Assembly: GCF_943736985.1 (NCBI RefSeq) | Contig: NZ_CALSFS010000002.1 | Location: forward strand, 124,001-188,000 | Source: Clostridium sp. Marseille-Q2269 | Lineage (GTDB): Bacteria; Bacillota; Clostridia; Clostridiales; Clostridiaceae | Length of the DNA stretch: 64,000 nucleotides | Direction of reading: 5' to 3' | Shown: piece by piece, positions 9,804 to 18,196 of the stretch | Layout: each line of letters starts with the position of its first letter | Position numbering within the stretch: position 1 is the stretch's first letter | Translations under genes and position numbers: made by a program | Notes under the pieces: model-generated | What the model saw: the letters and a program-made list of their open reading frames with translations, nothing else | Database searches by the model: none | Told to the model about the DNA's origin: nothing

Positions 9804-10523
9804 TTAAACTTTTGCTATATATTCATATGGTAATGGAACTACTTTTCCTGCTGAAGGAATCTTAATTAATTGTTCTAATGTATCTTTTACTATAGCTGTT
9901 TGCATTTCTACATTATTAGGTTCTCCAGCATTAGCACCCATTGGTACTCTTGGTGCAACCGCTCTTGGTGTACCAGATTGTTTAACAACTGGTGGTAGAG
10001 CAGCTATTATTATTGTAGGAATTCCTATTTCTTCAATCGCTCTCTGCACTATAACTGCAGATCTATGACAAGTTCCTCATCCAGCAGTCATTAATACTGC
10101 ATCTACGCCTTCTTCTTTTAATATCTTAGCAACTTCTGGACCTGTTTCTTCTCTGAATTTTTGTTGGTTTCCACCACCACCCATAAATCCTATATGAGTT
10201 TTAGCAACAGCTTTTATAAAACCAGCTTCTGCTAATTCTCTTAATCTATCTATTGGGAACATGGCATTTATATCTTTATTAACGTCTCCGTTATCATATC
10301 CACCATGAGATACCATCATATCTGATGTTTTACCATCTCCTGGCACTAATCTGTATGTGAAGTCACCTGCTAAGTTAAATCTTTTGTCTGATTTTAAGTG
10401 AACTCCTGCTGCTGTAGCTAATGCTACTGTCATATCTTTTAGTTCCTTTGTAACTGGCGCCCATACTGGGTTAGGAGTTATAGGAACAAATATTTCTGAT
10501 TGTAATCCTTTTACAATATTCAT
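9804..10523 (-). CDS. prdB: D-proline reductase selenoprotein subunit PrdB, copy 1 (in-frame UGA = Sec149)
   Basis: PrdB is the selenocysteine-containing gamma subunit of D-proline reductase, which opens the D-proline ring to 5-aminovalerate. An in-frame TGA at 10077-10079 interrupts the frame. Read as Sec it gives VLMTAG-Sec-GTCHRSAV, the Sec-x-x-Cys redox site of PrdB and GrdB. The full length is 239 aa, matching the family. GFMGGGGNQQKFREETGP precedes the site. A hairpin follows the UGA (see the separate entry). It is the last gene of operon A, 29 bases after the small CBO2463-type gene. Simple gene callers will split or truncate it. Confidence 0.95.
10043..10061 (-). promoter_or_regulatory. 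Candidate bacterial SECIS hairpin in prdB1
   Basis: In the mRNA, TCTGCA and TGCAGA pair around the loop GTTATAG. The loop lies about 22-28 bases after the UGA, within the distance known for bacterial SECIS elements, and contains G and U. The same stem occurs in prdB2, and a related one in prdC1 and prdC2. SelB binding is inferred. Confidence 0.65.
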
Positions 10524-10552
10524 TCTAGTAACCTTCCCTTCAATTTATAAAT

Positions 10553-10828
10553 TTATTTATGTCTTTCATCAGGACTTAGACCACGTCTTTTTTGAATTTC
10601 TAAATTACTTACATATTTTTCATTTATTTTATCAGATAAAACTTCTACAAAACTCATATTTAAGCCTATTTCTTGACCTACTTTAAGTTCGTAATCAGAT
10701 ATTATCATTCTTCTTGGTATTTTCAAATATCCAAGTCTTCCTTTAAAATCTATGGATACTGCTCCATCAGATACGTCTACAATAACACCTTGCATTTCTA
10801 GGATCTTATCTCCATATTTTAAATCCAT
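10553..10828 (-). CDS. Small conserved protein between prdA and prdB (CBO2463/CBO2479 type), copy 1
   Basis: This 91-aa protein begins MDLKYGDKILEMQG and has the segments DGAVSIDFKGRLGYLKIPRRM and GQEIGLNMSFVEVLSDK. It looks like an all-beta domain with no catalytic motif I can see. I recall a family named CBO2463/CBO2479 from two C. botulinum loci in this position. The gene lies 8 bases after prdA1 and 29 before prdB1, so it belongs to the operon. Roles in assembly, PrdA processing or selenoprotein stability are possible but unproven. Its paralogue is 27104-27379. Confidence 0.85.
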   Translation of the reverse strand: MDLKYGDKILEMQGVIVDVSDGAVSIDFKGRLGYLKIPRRMIISDYELKVGQEIGLNMSFVEVLSDKINEKYVSNLEIQKRRGLSPDERHK

Positions 10829-10836
10829 CTATATCC

Positions 10837-12951
10837 CTACTTTGTAGCGTATTTTTCTTTTCTTTTTTCACTCATTGGTATTGAAGTCTCATTTAAAACT
10901 CTTTCAATTTTATTTCCAGTAGTTTTTTCTATCATTTCAATATTATTTTCTTTAACATTTGCATTCCAAGCTCTTTCTGCTTTTTTAACATCTTCTCCAG
11001 CCATAGCAGCTTTAATCATTGCAAGACCTCTTACAGCATCTTCTGGACACAATGTATTGCAAGATAATACTTCGTTTTCTATTCCACCCTCTGATTTGTT
11101 GTTATCCACCATGTATTTCATGTGCTTGTTACCAACAACTAGAGCACCTTGAACTGCACAGAATGAGAATGCTACGCATGGAACGCCTCTCATACCTATT
11201 TGTTCTACATGACTTGCAAAATCAATATGGTTATTTCCAAAACCTTCAGTTGTAACAAATGCTCCATCAACATCCATAGCTTCTACCATCATACCTAATC
11301 TTTCTGATACATAGAATTTTTCGCTGTTGATTTGTGGGCTACCTACAAATATAACTCCTGCTAAATCTACTTCTTCATCTCTCATACATTCCATTACAAG
11401 AGGTTCTCTCCAATAATGTCTTGAACATTCTTTAGAAGCAGGTCCAATACAAGTTAATGCATGAATACCACCATCTAATACTTCTGTTGGAGCAAGCATT
11501 ACTGGAACATTTCCTAAATCAACATTTGGCTTAGCTCCTATTACTCCGACTGGTTCTACTGGTAATATTAAATTGTCGTGCATAGCACCTTGACCCATTA
11601 TTTCTTTAACAACTACAACTTTTTTCTTTCCTGGTCTTCTTACTTGATCAAAAGTTTCAGTTTTAACTACTAATGAATCATCCTCTAACGCTTTTAAAGC
11701 TTCTCTAATTTCTTGAGTTATAAAATCAGTTGCTTTGTGAGCGGCTAATGGACCTGGTCTTTCCATTCCTGTGCCTCTTTTTATAGTTACTTGAGTTTTG
11801 ATGAATATTTCACCTTTATCAGGAGCACCTGGTCTTCCCCACATGATATTTTCTTCTAGTATACCTTCTGAAGAACCGAATTCACCAACTTGAACTCCAT
11901 CTTCATCTATACCAGTTACCATTATAATAGCTCCATCTATAACTCTTGTAACACCTTCTCCTAATTTGGCTTCTGAACCTTCCTTAGTAGCTATTGGTTG
12001 TACATCCATTATAGTTTCACTATAAGTATTATACTTATCTGGAGTTATTATTTCTAATTTTATATCTTTAACTAATTCATCCACATTGAATGCATCTTCA
12101 CAGATGTTTTCTCTTATATAAAGAGTTGTTCCTTGGATCTTAGTTTCTTTAGCTAATTCTACTTTATCTATTTTGTAGTATTTTCTTGTAACTGATCTTA
12201 TTAACTTTTCTTCTAATTTAACTTCTTTTTTAGCTTCTACTGCTATTGGAGCTGTAGTTACTGCACCCTTTTCAGATTTCACTTGTGGAACAGCTACTGA
12301 TTTTCCAGCACCCACATTGCCATTTAAAGGTACTTCTATATCAATTCCTTTACCTTCAGCTATTCTGATTCTTAAAGTTCCACCACTTATTGTTGCTTGT
12401 GTATCAGCACTCATGTTTACTTCCTCCTCAAATCCTTCTAATATATCAGATGTTACAGGAGTTAAAGCTGGTGTATCAACGGATAAAGTTGCTCCAACTA
12501 CCTCTTTTCTTGTAAGAACGCCTTCATCTAATGATAGTAAAAGTGAATCTACAAGTTTAGGAAAGTGCATTGGATTTTCTAAATCACTAGCTTTTATAGT
12601 ATCTCCTGCTTTTAAATTATATTTTAGAACTGCTTTTTCATTTTCTTCAGTTAACTCTTCTGAAATTTCTTCAGCTTTATTTTCTGAATCTCCCATTGTT
12701 TTTGCTCCTTCAATTATATCTGGAGTTAATGGTGTTAATGAATCTACAGTTTTTAACAATTTTGCTCCTATTACTTCTCCAACTTTTAAGCAATCAGCTG
12801 GAATAGTTAATAATCCTGAGTCCACCATATCTGGAAATATTTCTGGATCTTCTAAGTTGTCAGCAGTCAATATTGTTCCTTCTTCTGCTCTACAACATAC
12901 TACCGCAGATTCATTCTTTAGAGCCTCTGCATGTTCTGGTGTCATTGACAT
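10837..12951 (-). CDS. prdA: D-proline reductase proprotein PrdA, copy 1
   Basis: PrdA is a proprotein that cleaves itself to give the beta and alpha subunits of D-proline reductase, the alpha chain bearing an N-terminal pyruvoyl group. The site HALT-CIGPASKE is clear; its Cys codon is 11449-11451 (about residue 501), leaving an alpha chain of about 204 aa (23 kDa), as known for the family. The N-terminal 180 residues hold two copies of a roughly 60-residue unit (GTI-x-A-x-DLE-x-P ... TP-x-T-x-DI-x-EG) joined by an acidic linker, then a GTLRIRIAEGKGIDIEVPL strand. Start ATG 12951 has AGGAGG eight bases upstream. It lies 38 bases after prdC1. Confidence 0.95.
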   Translation of the reverse strand: MSMTPEHAEALKNESAVVCCRAEEGTILTADNLEDPEIFPDMVDSGLLTIPADCLKVGEVIGAKLLKTVDSLTPLTPDIIEGAKTMGDSENKAEEISEELTEENEKAVLKYNLKAGDTIKASDLENPMHFPKLVDSLLLSLDEGVLTRKEVVGATLSVDTPALTPVTSDILEGFEEEVNMSADTQATISGGTLRIRIAEGKGIDIEVPLNGNVGAGKSVAVPQVKSEKGAVTTAPIAVEAKKEVKLEEKLIRSVTRKYYKIDKVELAKETKIQGTTLYIRENICEDAFNVDELVKDIKLEIITPDKYNTYSETIMDVQPIATKEGSEAKLGEGVTRVIDGAIIMVTGIDEDGVQVGEFGSSEGILEENIMWGRPGAPDKGEIFIKTQVTIKRGTGMERPGPLAAHKATDFITQEIREALKALEDDSLVVKTETFDQVRRPGKKKVVVVKEIMGQGAMHDNLILPVEPVGVIGAKPNVDLGNVPVMLAPTEVLDGGIHALTCIGPASKECSRHYWREPLVMECMRDEEVDLAGVIFVGSPQINSEKFYVSERLGMMVEAMDVDGAFVTTEGFGNNHIDFASHVEQIGMRGVPCVAFSFCAVQGALVVGNKHMKYMVDNNKSEGGIENEVLSCNTLCPEDAVRGLAMIKAAMAGEDVKKAERAWNANVKENNIEMIEKTTGNKIERVLNETSIPMSEKRKEKYATK

Positions 12952-12988
12952 ATACATAACCTCCTGTTTTTTTATTTTTTTGTTATTC

Positions 12989-14293
12989 CTATGGAAGTCT
13001 TCTTGTTAATGTGTAATCAATAGTTCTAAATATATGATCAGTATGATGATATACTGGAACTTTAGCTTTTGGAGCTATCTGCATAACTGTATTTGAACAG
13101 TCACTACAATTTGATATTAGTATTCTTTCTGCTCCATCTTTCTTTAACTGCATAACTGCAGCTGCTTGGCCTGGTCATTCACCAGGTGTCTTGCATTTTC
13201 CTGGTCCATTTCCTTTACCTTTTGGGTACTCTATGTTTTTACAATCAACTATTCCTGCAATTTTTGCATTCATTTTAGTTGCTACATCTCTTAATCTCTC
13301 TTCATTAGCTCCACAGGCACATACTAGTAATCCTAGTGAGCCATTATATTCTGGTAGTGGTATTGTAACTATTGCTCCACCAGATATTTTAGTAACAGTA
13401 TCTTTTTCTATGTCTCCAGCTTTTCCAGTGTATGGTCCACCTACTACTAGTTCACCATATTCACCATCTATTCCACCAGCTTTTTCAATTAAATCTTTAA
13501 CTGGAGTTCCAACTGGTACTTGTAAAAATACGTTTGGCTTATTACCTGTGTTTAATTTCCCTATTACAGTTATATCTTTATCTATAACTGGCTTTCCTTC
13601 TTCAACAGCTCTCGTAATATTTGCTAGAGTTTCAGCATTCATTACAATACATTTAGCCGTTATAGGAAGATCAGTTACATCTAACCATTTATCAAATATA
13701 GCATTGATTATTGCTCTTTCCTCACCCATTGGATATAAATCAGCAAGAGGTTTAACCTCTATATCACTAACGCCATTTAGTGCTTTTTCCAATGAAGCTA
13801 TGGCTTCAGGATGCTTAGCTTTTATAGCTATATATCCTTTTTTTGAATTAGTAGCTTTCATAGCATATCTAACACCGTTTATTATTAGTTCAGGCGTTTC
13901 TTGTATAACCTTTATGTTATGATGAAGTGCTGGTTCACATTCTACGCAGTTTGCTATAACATAACCATCTTTATTATCTGCTTTTAGTTTTATGTGAGTA
14001 GGAAACCCTGCTCCACCTGCTCCAACTATTCCTGCTTCAAATACAGTATCTGCTAAGTTATCACATTTTTTTATTTTAACGAATTCCGTTGTTTGAGTTT
14101 CATCTGCTTTTATTATTATTTCTTTATCTGTAACTTTTTCCACTACACCGGACACACTAGTATGAATCTTTGCACCAAGTCCGTTTGGATCTGCTATACA
14201 TTCTCCTCTTTTAACTTTTTGTCCCTCTTTTACACAAGAAACATCTGGCGCACCTACATGCATCCTTAGAGGAAAACTAAACAATTTTTCCAT
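12989..14293 (-). CDS. prdC: Proline reductase electron-transfer protein PrdC, copy 1 (in-frame UGA = Sec373)
   Basis: PrdC is an RnfC-like protein that feeds electrons to proline reductase. It has an N-terminal barrel-sandwich part (residues about 11-60), the flavin/NAD-binding glycine motif GAGGAGFPT (91-99), an SLBB-like region near 250-300, and C-terminal cysteines including CSDCSNTV. The TGA at 13175-13177 is read as Sec in CKTPGE-Sec-PGQA. The frame then runs to a TAG at 12989-12991, giving 434 aa, the same length as the cysteine paralogue at 31766-33070. It is the first gene of operon A, with AAGGAGG before ATG 14293 and a sigma-54 promoter 42 bases further up. A 152-bp tract is nearly identical to prdC2. 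Confidence 0.94.
13148..13161 (-). promoter_or_regulatory. Candidate SECIS hairpin in prdC1
   Basis: CTGCA and TGCAG pair around the loop GTTA in the mRNA. The loop begins about 19 bases after the UGA at 13175. The motif CTGCAGTTA is shared with the prdB hairpins although the protein contexts differ, which supports an RNA-level function. Confidence 0.6.
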
Positions 14294-14334
14294 GGTATCC
14301 CTCCTTGATTTATCTACACACGTATATAGTATAT

Positions 14335-14351
14335 AGCAATGTTTGTGCCAA
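14335..14351 (-). promoter_or_regulatory. Sigma-54 (-24/-12) promoter of prd operon A
   Basis: On the minus strand TTGGCAC-AAACA-TTGCT gives the canonical GG and GC pair with ten bases between them. It sits about 42 bases before the prdC1 start codon. The match to TGGCAC-N5-TTGCA is near perfect, and a sigma-54 activator gene lies in the same island (35179-36933). Confidence 0.88.
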
Positions 14352-14488
14352 ACATATAATTTGAATAAAAAAAGTTAAAAAAAACACAAAATAATTAGTT
14401 TTTTATACCTTTTTCTATATCTTTTCTTACAAAAAACCCTTTTTTATTATATTTTTTTATTAATTTTAATATATATTTGTATGTTTTT

Positions 14489-14610
14489 TTGACACTTTTG
14501 TGGCATATATGTCAGTATATTGACATTATTAGTTTTTTTTATGATCAAAGGCCTAATCTATTTGTATTTTAAATAACATTATTATAATTATAGTGTAGTA
14601 TTTTTTGACA
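14489..14610 (-). promoter_or_regulatory. Candidate activator-binding region (UAS) of operon A
   Basis: Three TTGACA sites lie at 14489-14494, 14520-14525 and 14605-14610. The middle one is part of the palindrome TGTCA-GTATAT-TGACA (14510-14525), about 160 bases upstream of the -24 element. The same palindrome with the same 6-base spacer occurs upstream of operon B. This fits an enhancer for a PrdR-type activator. Confidence 0.6.
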
Positions 14611-14926
14611 CACATGTGTAAACATTATCATTATTAAGATTTCTACAAAGATTCATAGCATTTATTATTAACTTTTAAATTCATAATTTATTTTAAGCTA
14701 TTTTTTTTATTTTATTCTTTTTTAACATTCCCTAATAGACATTATCAACCATTACGCAACATAATGTTCATTAATATATAACATTTTAAGTAATTTTAGA
14801 TAATAAGTTATAATTTAAAGTCTAAATCCTATACTGATAATTATAAAAATATACTGCTATGGAGCAAAATAATATGTAAAACCAATATGATTTTAACAAT
14901 TTTATTCTAAAACATCTTAATTATTT

Positions 14927-16390
14927 ACTTTAATTAGGCAATTTCAAAAGCTAAATTACCTATTGAGATGATATTATACTTATTATGATATATTATCCAT
15001 ATAATATGAAAACACTTGCCCAATTTTATATGATGAATTTTTAAAAACTCTAAGGGATTTTTAGCTCAGATAAAATATCTTTTAGTTCAATATTCTGTTT
15101 TGATTTTTCATATATAAAGCACACAAGTGCTTTTGCCGTCAGGCTGTTTAGATATTTCTGAGTTTCACCTATAGTCTTAAAATCTCGGTGGTTGGAACTA
15201 ACTCTAAATAATTCTAAAAAATTATAGATTAAGAATACTATAAGAAAATATCGTTCTATAGACAAAATGCTACGCATTCTATATTTATCAAAAGCTAAAT
15301 TGCTTTTTAAATATTTATATGAAGTTTCTATAGTCCATCTGTGAGAATAATATTTAATTATAGTTTCTGCATTTAATAAGATGTGGGTAGACAGCAAATA
15401 TACTGGGTTCTTGAATCCATCATCGGTGACTTCATAGCAAATAAGTATTTTAGCATAAGGGAATTTAGAAACATTACCTTCATAGGTATATACTCTATAG
15501 TCCTTACCTTCAACTGTAACAAGGTCTAAGGTGTTAGGACTAAGGAATTTTTCAAATTTTGATAACTGCATTGAAATTCCTAATGGAGATATTTTTCTGT
15601 TAGATTTAATTGCTCCTATTAGGTGGTAGCCCTTTGCTAAAGATGCTTCTATTAAATTATTATTTGTATACCATGAATCCATAAGACAATACATTTTTTC
15701 ACAATTAGATGGAGTTTTAAAAGAAGTTATAAAATTTTTTGCAATATCAATCTTAGATTTAAAATTTTTATTTAAATCTTTGCAAAATTCCTTTTTATAG
15801 TAAGGTTTATATTGTAAAGGAATAGATTTATCATTTACAACAAAATTTGAAGTAACCACACAATGTGACCAAATATTTTTGTCTTCTGTATGAGAGTAAT
15901 TATAAGATAATCCTTGCATTTTCTTTGATGATTTCTTGGGATTTACAGTATCATCTATAATCAAAATTCCTACGGATTTAGGTTTAATATTATGCTCAAG
16001 GAAAAAGTTTAAATAGCTAATTCTATTGTTGTTCAGAAGACTATGGTCCCATTTAGAATGGCTTAAAAATCTATAAATACAACTTTTATCTTTTGATGAC
16101 AACACATTTTTAGCAATTTCAGATAAAGTTTTAGTGCCAGGTAAATTAATTAATCCATTGGCAATATTGGTTAAATGATTAAATTGAGGCTTAGACATTC
16201 CATAATTTACATCATTTAAGTAATTGTAAAGTTCATCATTAATGGATACAATATTAGTACTTGGCATACTTCTTACCTCCCGTGTGTGTATTTTTAGAGT
16301 AACTTTTATATAACACGGTGAGAGAAAGTATGCCATATTTATTTTTTGGTAGTTTTACCAATTTAGATTTTTATTTTGCATAACTAAAGT
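14927..16390. mobile_element. Complete insertion sequence, IS701/IS4-like, about 1.46 kb
   Basis: Imperfect terminal inverted repeats of about 31 bp bound the element: the left end starts ACTTTAATTAGGCA and the right end, read inward, ACTTTAGTTATGCA. About 25 of 31 positions match. TATTT is repeated directly on both outer flanks (14922-14926 and 16391-16395), a likely 5-bp target duplication. One intact transposase gene lies inside. The element sits in the non-coding gap between prdC1 and the chemoreceptor remnant. The exact family is uncertain. Confidence 0.75.
15050..16267 (-). CDS. DDE transposase, IS701/IS4-like
   Basis: This intact 405-aa transposase has the DDE residues in expected contexts: first Asp in ILIIDDTVNPKKSSKKMQG, second in YCLMDSWYTNNN, and Glu in YSHRWTIETSYKYLK. 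The HRWxIE motif is typical of IS4-superfamily enzymes. The start is ATG 16267, preceded by GGGAGGT eight bases upstream; the longer frame to 16336 has no such site. No frameshift or stop is seen, so the element may still move. Confidence 0.88.
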   Translation of the reverse strand: MPSTNIVSINDELYNYLNDVNYGMSKPQFNHLTNIANGLINLPGTKTLSEIAKNVLSSKDKSCIYRFLSHSKWDHSLLNNNRISYLNFFLEHNIKPKSVGILIIDDTVNPKKSSKKMQGLSYNYSHTEDKNIWSHCVVTSNFVVNDKSIPLQYKPYYKKEFCKDLNKNFKSKIDIAKNFITSFKTPSNCEKMYCLMDSWYTNNNLIEASLAKGYHLIGAIKSNRKISPLGISMQLSKFEKFLSPNTLDLVTVEGKDYRVYTYEGNVSKFPYAKILICYEVTDDGFKNPVYLLSTHILLNAETIIKYYSHRWTIETSYKYLKSNLAFDKYRMRSILSIERYFLIVFLIYNFLELFRVSSNHRDFKTIGETQKYLNSLTAKALVCFIYEKSKQNIELKDILSELKIP

Positions 16391-16402
16391 TATTTAGATA
16401 GA

Positions 16403-16445
16403 AAAACAAGAATTTATACTAAACTTAAGTATAAATTCTTGTTTT
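16403..16445 (-). terminator. Hairpin downstream of the chemoreceptor remnant
   Basis: AAAACAAGAATTTATAC pairs perfectly with GTATAAATTCTTGTTTT around a 9-base loop. It ends 8 bases outside the IS target duplication, so the element landed just beyond the old terminator of the chemoreceptor gene. Confidence 0.65.
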
Positions 16446-16562
16446 AAATTATAATTTAAAATTTATATATTTACCAATCTCAATATGAGAACCTGCATTA
16501 ATAATATATAATTTTACTAAATGTTTTTTAAACATAATATTTATATACTATTTTAATTACAT

Positions 16563-18132
16563 CTAAGATAATTTAAATTTATCCACTGTATTATTGAGCT
16601 TTTTAACTAATTCTTTTAATGTATAAGTTGAATCTACAATTTGATGCATAAAAGCAGTTTGTTCTTCATTTGATGCAGTAACCTGTTCTGTGGCTGATGA
16701 GTTTTCTTCTGTTATAGTTGCAACATTTTTTTATAACATCAGCTGTAATATTTACTTTCTTTTTCATTACATCCGTAGATTCTGATACCTCTGATACAAT
16801 ATCATTAACTTCATTAAATACTTTTTCTATCTCTTTGAAATCATCACCAATTAATGTTGCCATTTTAACCCCATGCATAACTTCATTTGTTCCAGAATTC
16901 ATTTTATTTGATATAATTTCGATTTGTTTTTGTATTCCATTAATAAGTTCTACTATTCTTTTTGAAGATTCACTTGACTGTTCTGCTAATTTTCTTACCT
17001 CATCTGCAACTACAGCAAATCCTTTACCTTGTTCACCAGCTCTAGCAGCTTCAATAGCTGCATTAAGTGCTAAAAGATTAGTTTGTTCAGATATATTACT
17101 TATTGCATCAACAATTTGTCCTATTTCTTTAGATTGCTTTAATAAATTTTGAATTTCTTCAACATTATCTTTATTTATTGTAGCTATATTTTTTATACTA
17201 TCTACAGCTTCTTGCACTCCTTGTGAAACTTTTGTACTTCTATTAGTTGATTTTTCTACTACGCCAATCATATAGGTACACTTTTTAGATATTTGATTTA
17301 TGTTTTCAACCAATTCTTTTGTTACAATAGATGCTTTACTTGCACTTTCAGCCTGAGATACAGCCCCTGTGGCTATTTGTTGCATACTTTTTGAAACTTC
17401 TTCATTTCCTTTTAATGATTCACTTATTGATACCGCTAAACCATTGGATATCACCATAACATCATCAGCTGAAGTACTTATATCACCTATCATGTCCTTG
17501 AGCTTTGAAACTGTATTATTTAATGCTTTTGTAACCTTAGAAATTTCATCCTGTCCCTTAATTTCTAATTCATTTGAGAGATTTCCTTCTGCTATTTCTT
17601 CAGCAAAATGATGTAGCTTAGTTAATGGTAATGTCATTTGTTTTGCTACTAACACAATTACTGTTGCAACAATAAATACTATTGCTATTATTATTAAAAT
17701 CAATGATTGTATATTTTCATCTTTTATTTCTGATATCTTCTTTTTCATTATTAATGTTTTATCTGTATGTTCAATAATAGTTCCATCATTTCCAATTAAT
17801 AAACTATATCCTTTTTTGCCAAATTTAAACTCTTTAACTTTATCTTGAATATGCAAAAGGTTAACAGCAGATATCATAGTTCCTATTGTTTTTTCTGATT
17901 CATTTTTGATTGGAACACCTATTACAACTAACGTTTTACCAGTTCCTTTTGACACTACAGGATTATATATATTATACTTTACTCCGCTCATCAAATCCTT
18001 ATACCATGCTTTTTCTGACACATCGCCATTTACAAAATTTCCATTAGAATATTGATCTCTAGATTTACCATCATTATTAAATAAAGTTGCTGCTGCATTA
18101 TCATAGTATATGTTCTTAGCGTTTTCGTGCAA
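16563..18132 (-). pseudogene. Methyl-accepting chemotaxis protein, 5'-truncated and frameshifted
   Basis: The remnant keeps the distal part of an extracellular dCache-like sensor (about residues 1-140), one transmembrane helix ([21 protein letters not shown]), a HAMP region and the chemoreceptor signalling domain with its hairpin tip ([30 protein letters not shown]). Two lesions are visible. The first transmembrane helix and the start of the sensor are missing: the reading frame begins at a TTG that abuts the terminator of the upstream gene. Near the 3' end a run of seven T (16726-16732) shifts the frame; dropping one base restores [15 protein letters not shown] and a normal end at 16563. The ligand cannot be inferred, and the gene has no promoter of its own in sight. 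Confidence 0.85.
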
Positions 18133-18133
18133 T

Positions 18134-18166
18134 AAAAAAGAGAATCTTTAAAAGATCCTCTTTTTT
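18134..18166 (-). terminator. Terminator of the ornithine cyclodeaminase operon
   Basis: AAAAAAGAGAATCTTT pairs with AAAGATCCTCTTTTTT (one mismatch), with A- and T-runs outside. It lies 31 bases past the stop of the 18197-19282 gene and blocks read-through into the chemoreceptor remnant. Confidence 0.85.
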
Positions 18167-18196
18167 TTAAAAATCTGCTATGTAATTTTCCCTGTT

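Larger units (their letters stand above)
14294..14926. other. Regulatory region upstream of prdC1
   Basis: A 633-bp gene-free stretch between prdC1 and the IS element. It contains the -24/-12 promoter at 14335-14351 and three TTGACA-type sites between 14489 and 14610. Distal of about 14650 I see only AT-rich sequence. Confidence 0.7.

Noticed and set aside
9804-10079. prdB and prdC stops read as true stops or pseudogenes
   Set aside because: The frame continues with conserved sequence after TGA in all four genes, the Sec-x-x-Cys context matches known PrdB, and a hairpin follows each UGA.
12317-13009. 230-codon plus-strand frame opposite prdA1 (and similar ones opposite prdA2 and prdC)
   Set aside because: Antisense shadow of the biased codon use of real genes. 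The same shadows appear opposite both paralogues with no ribosome-binding site or family match.
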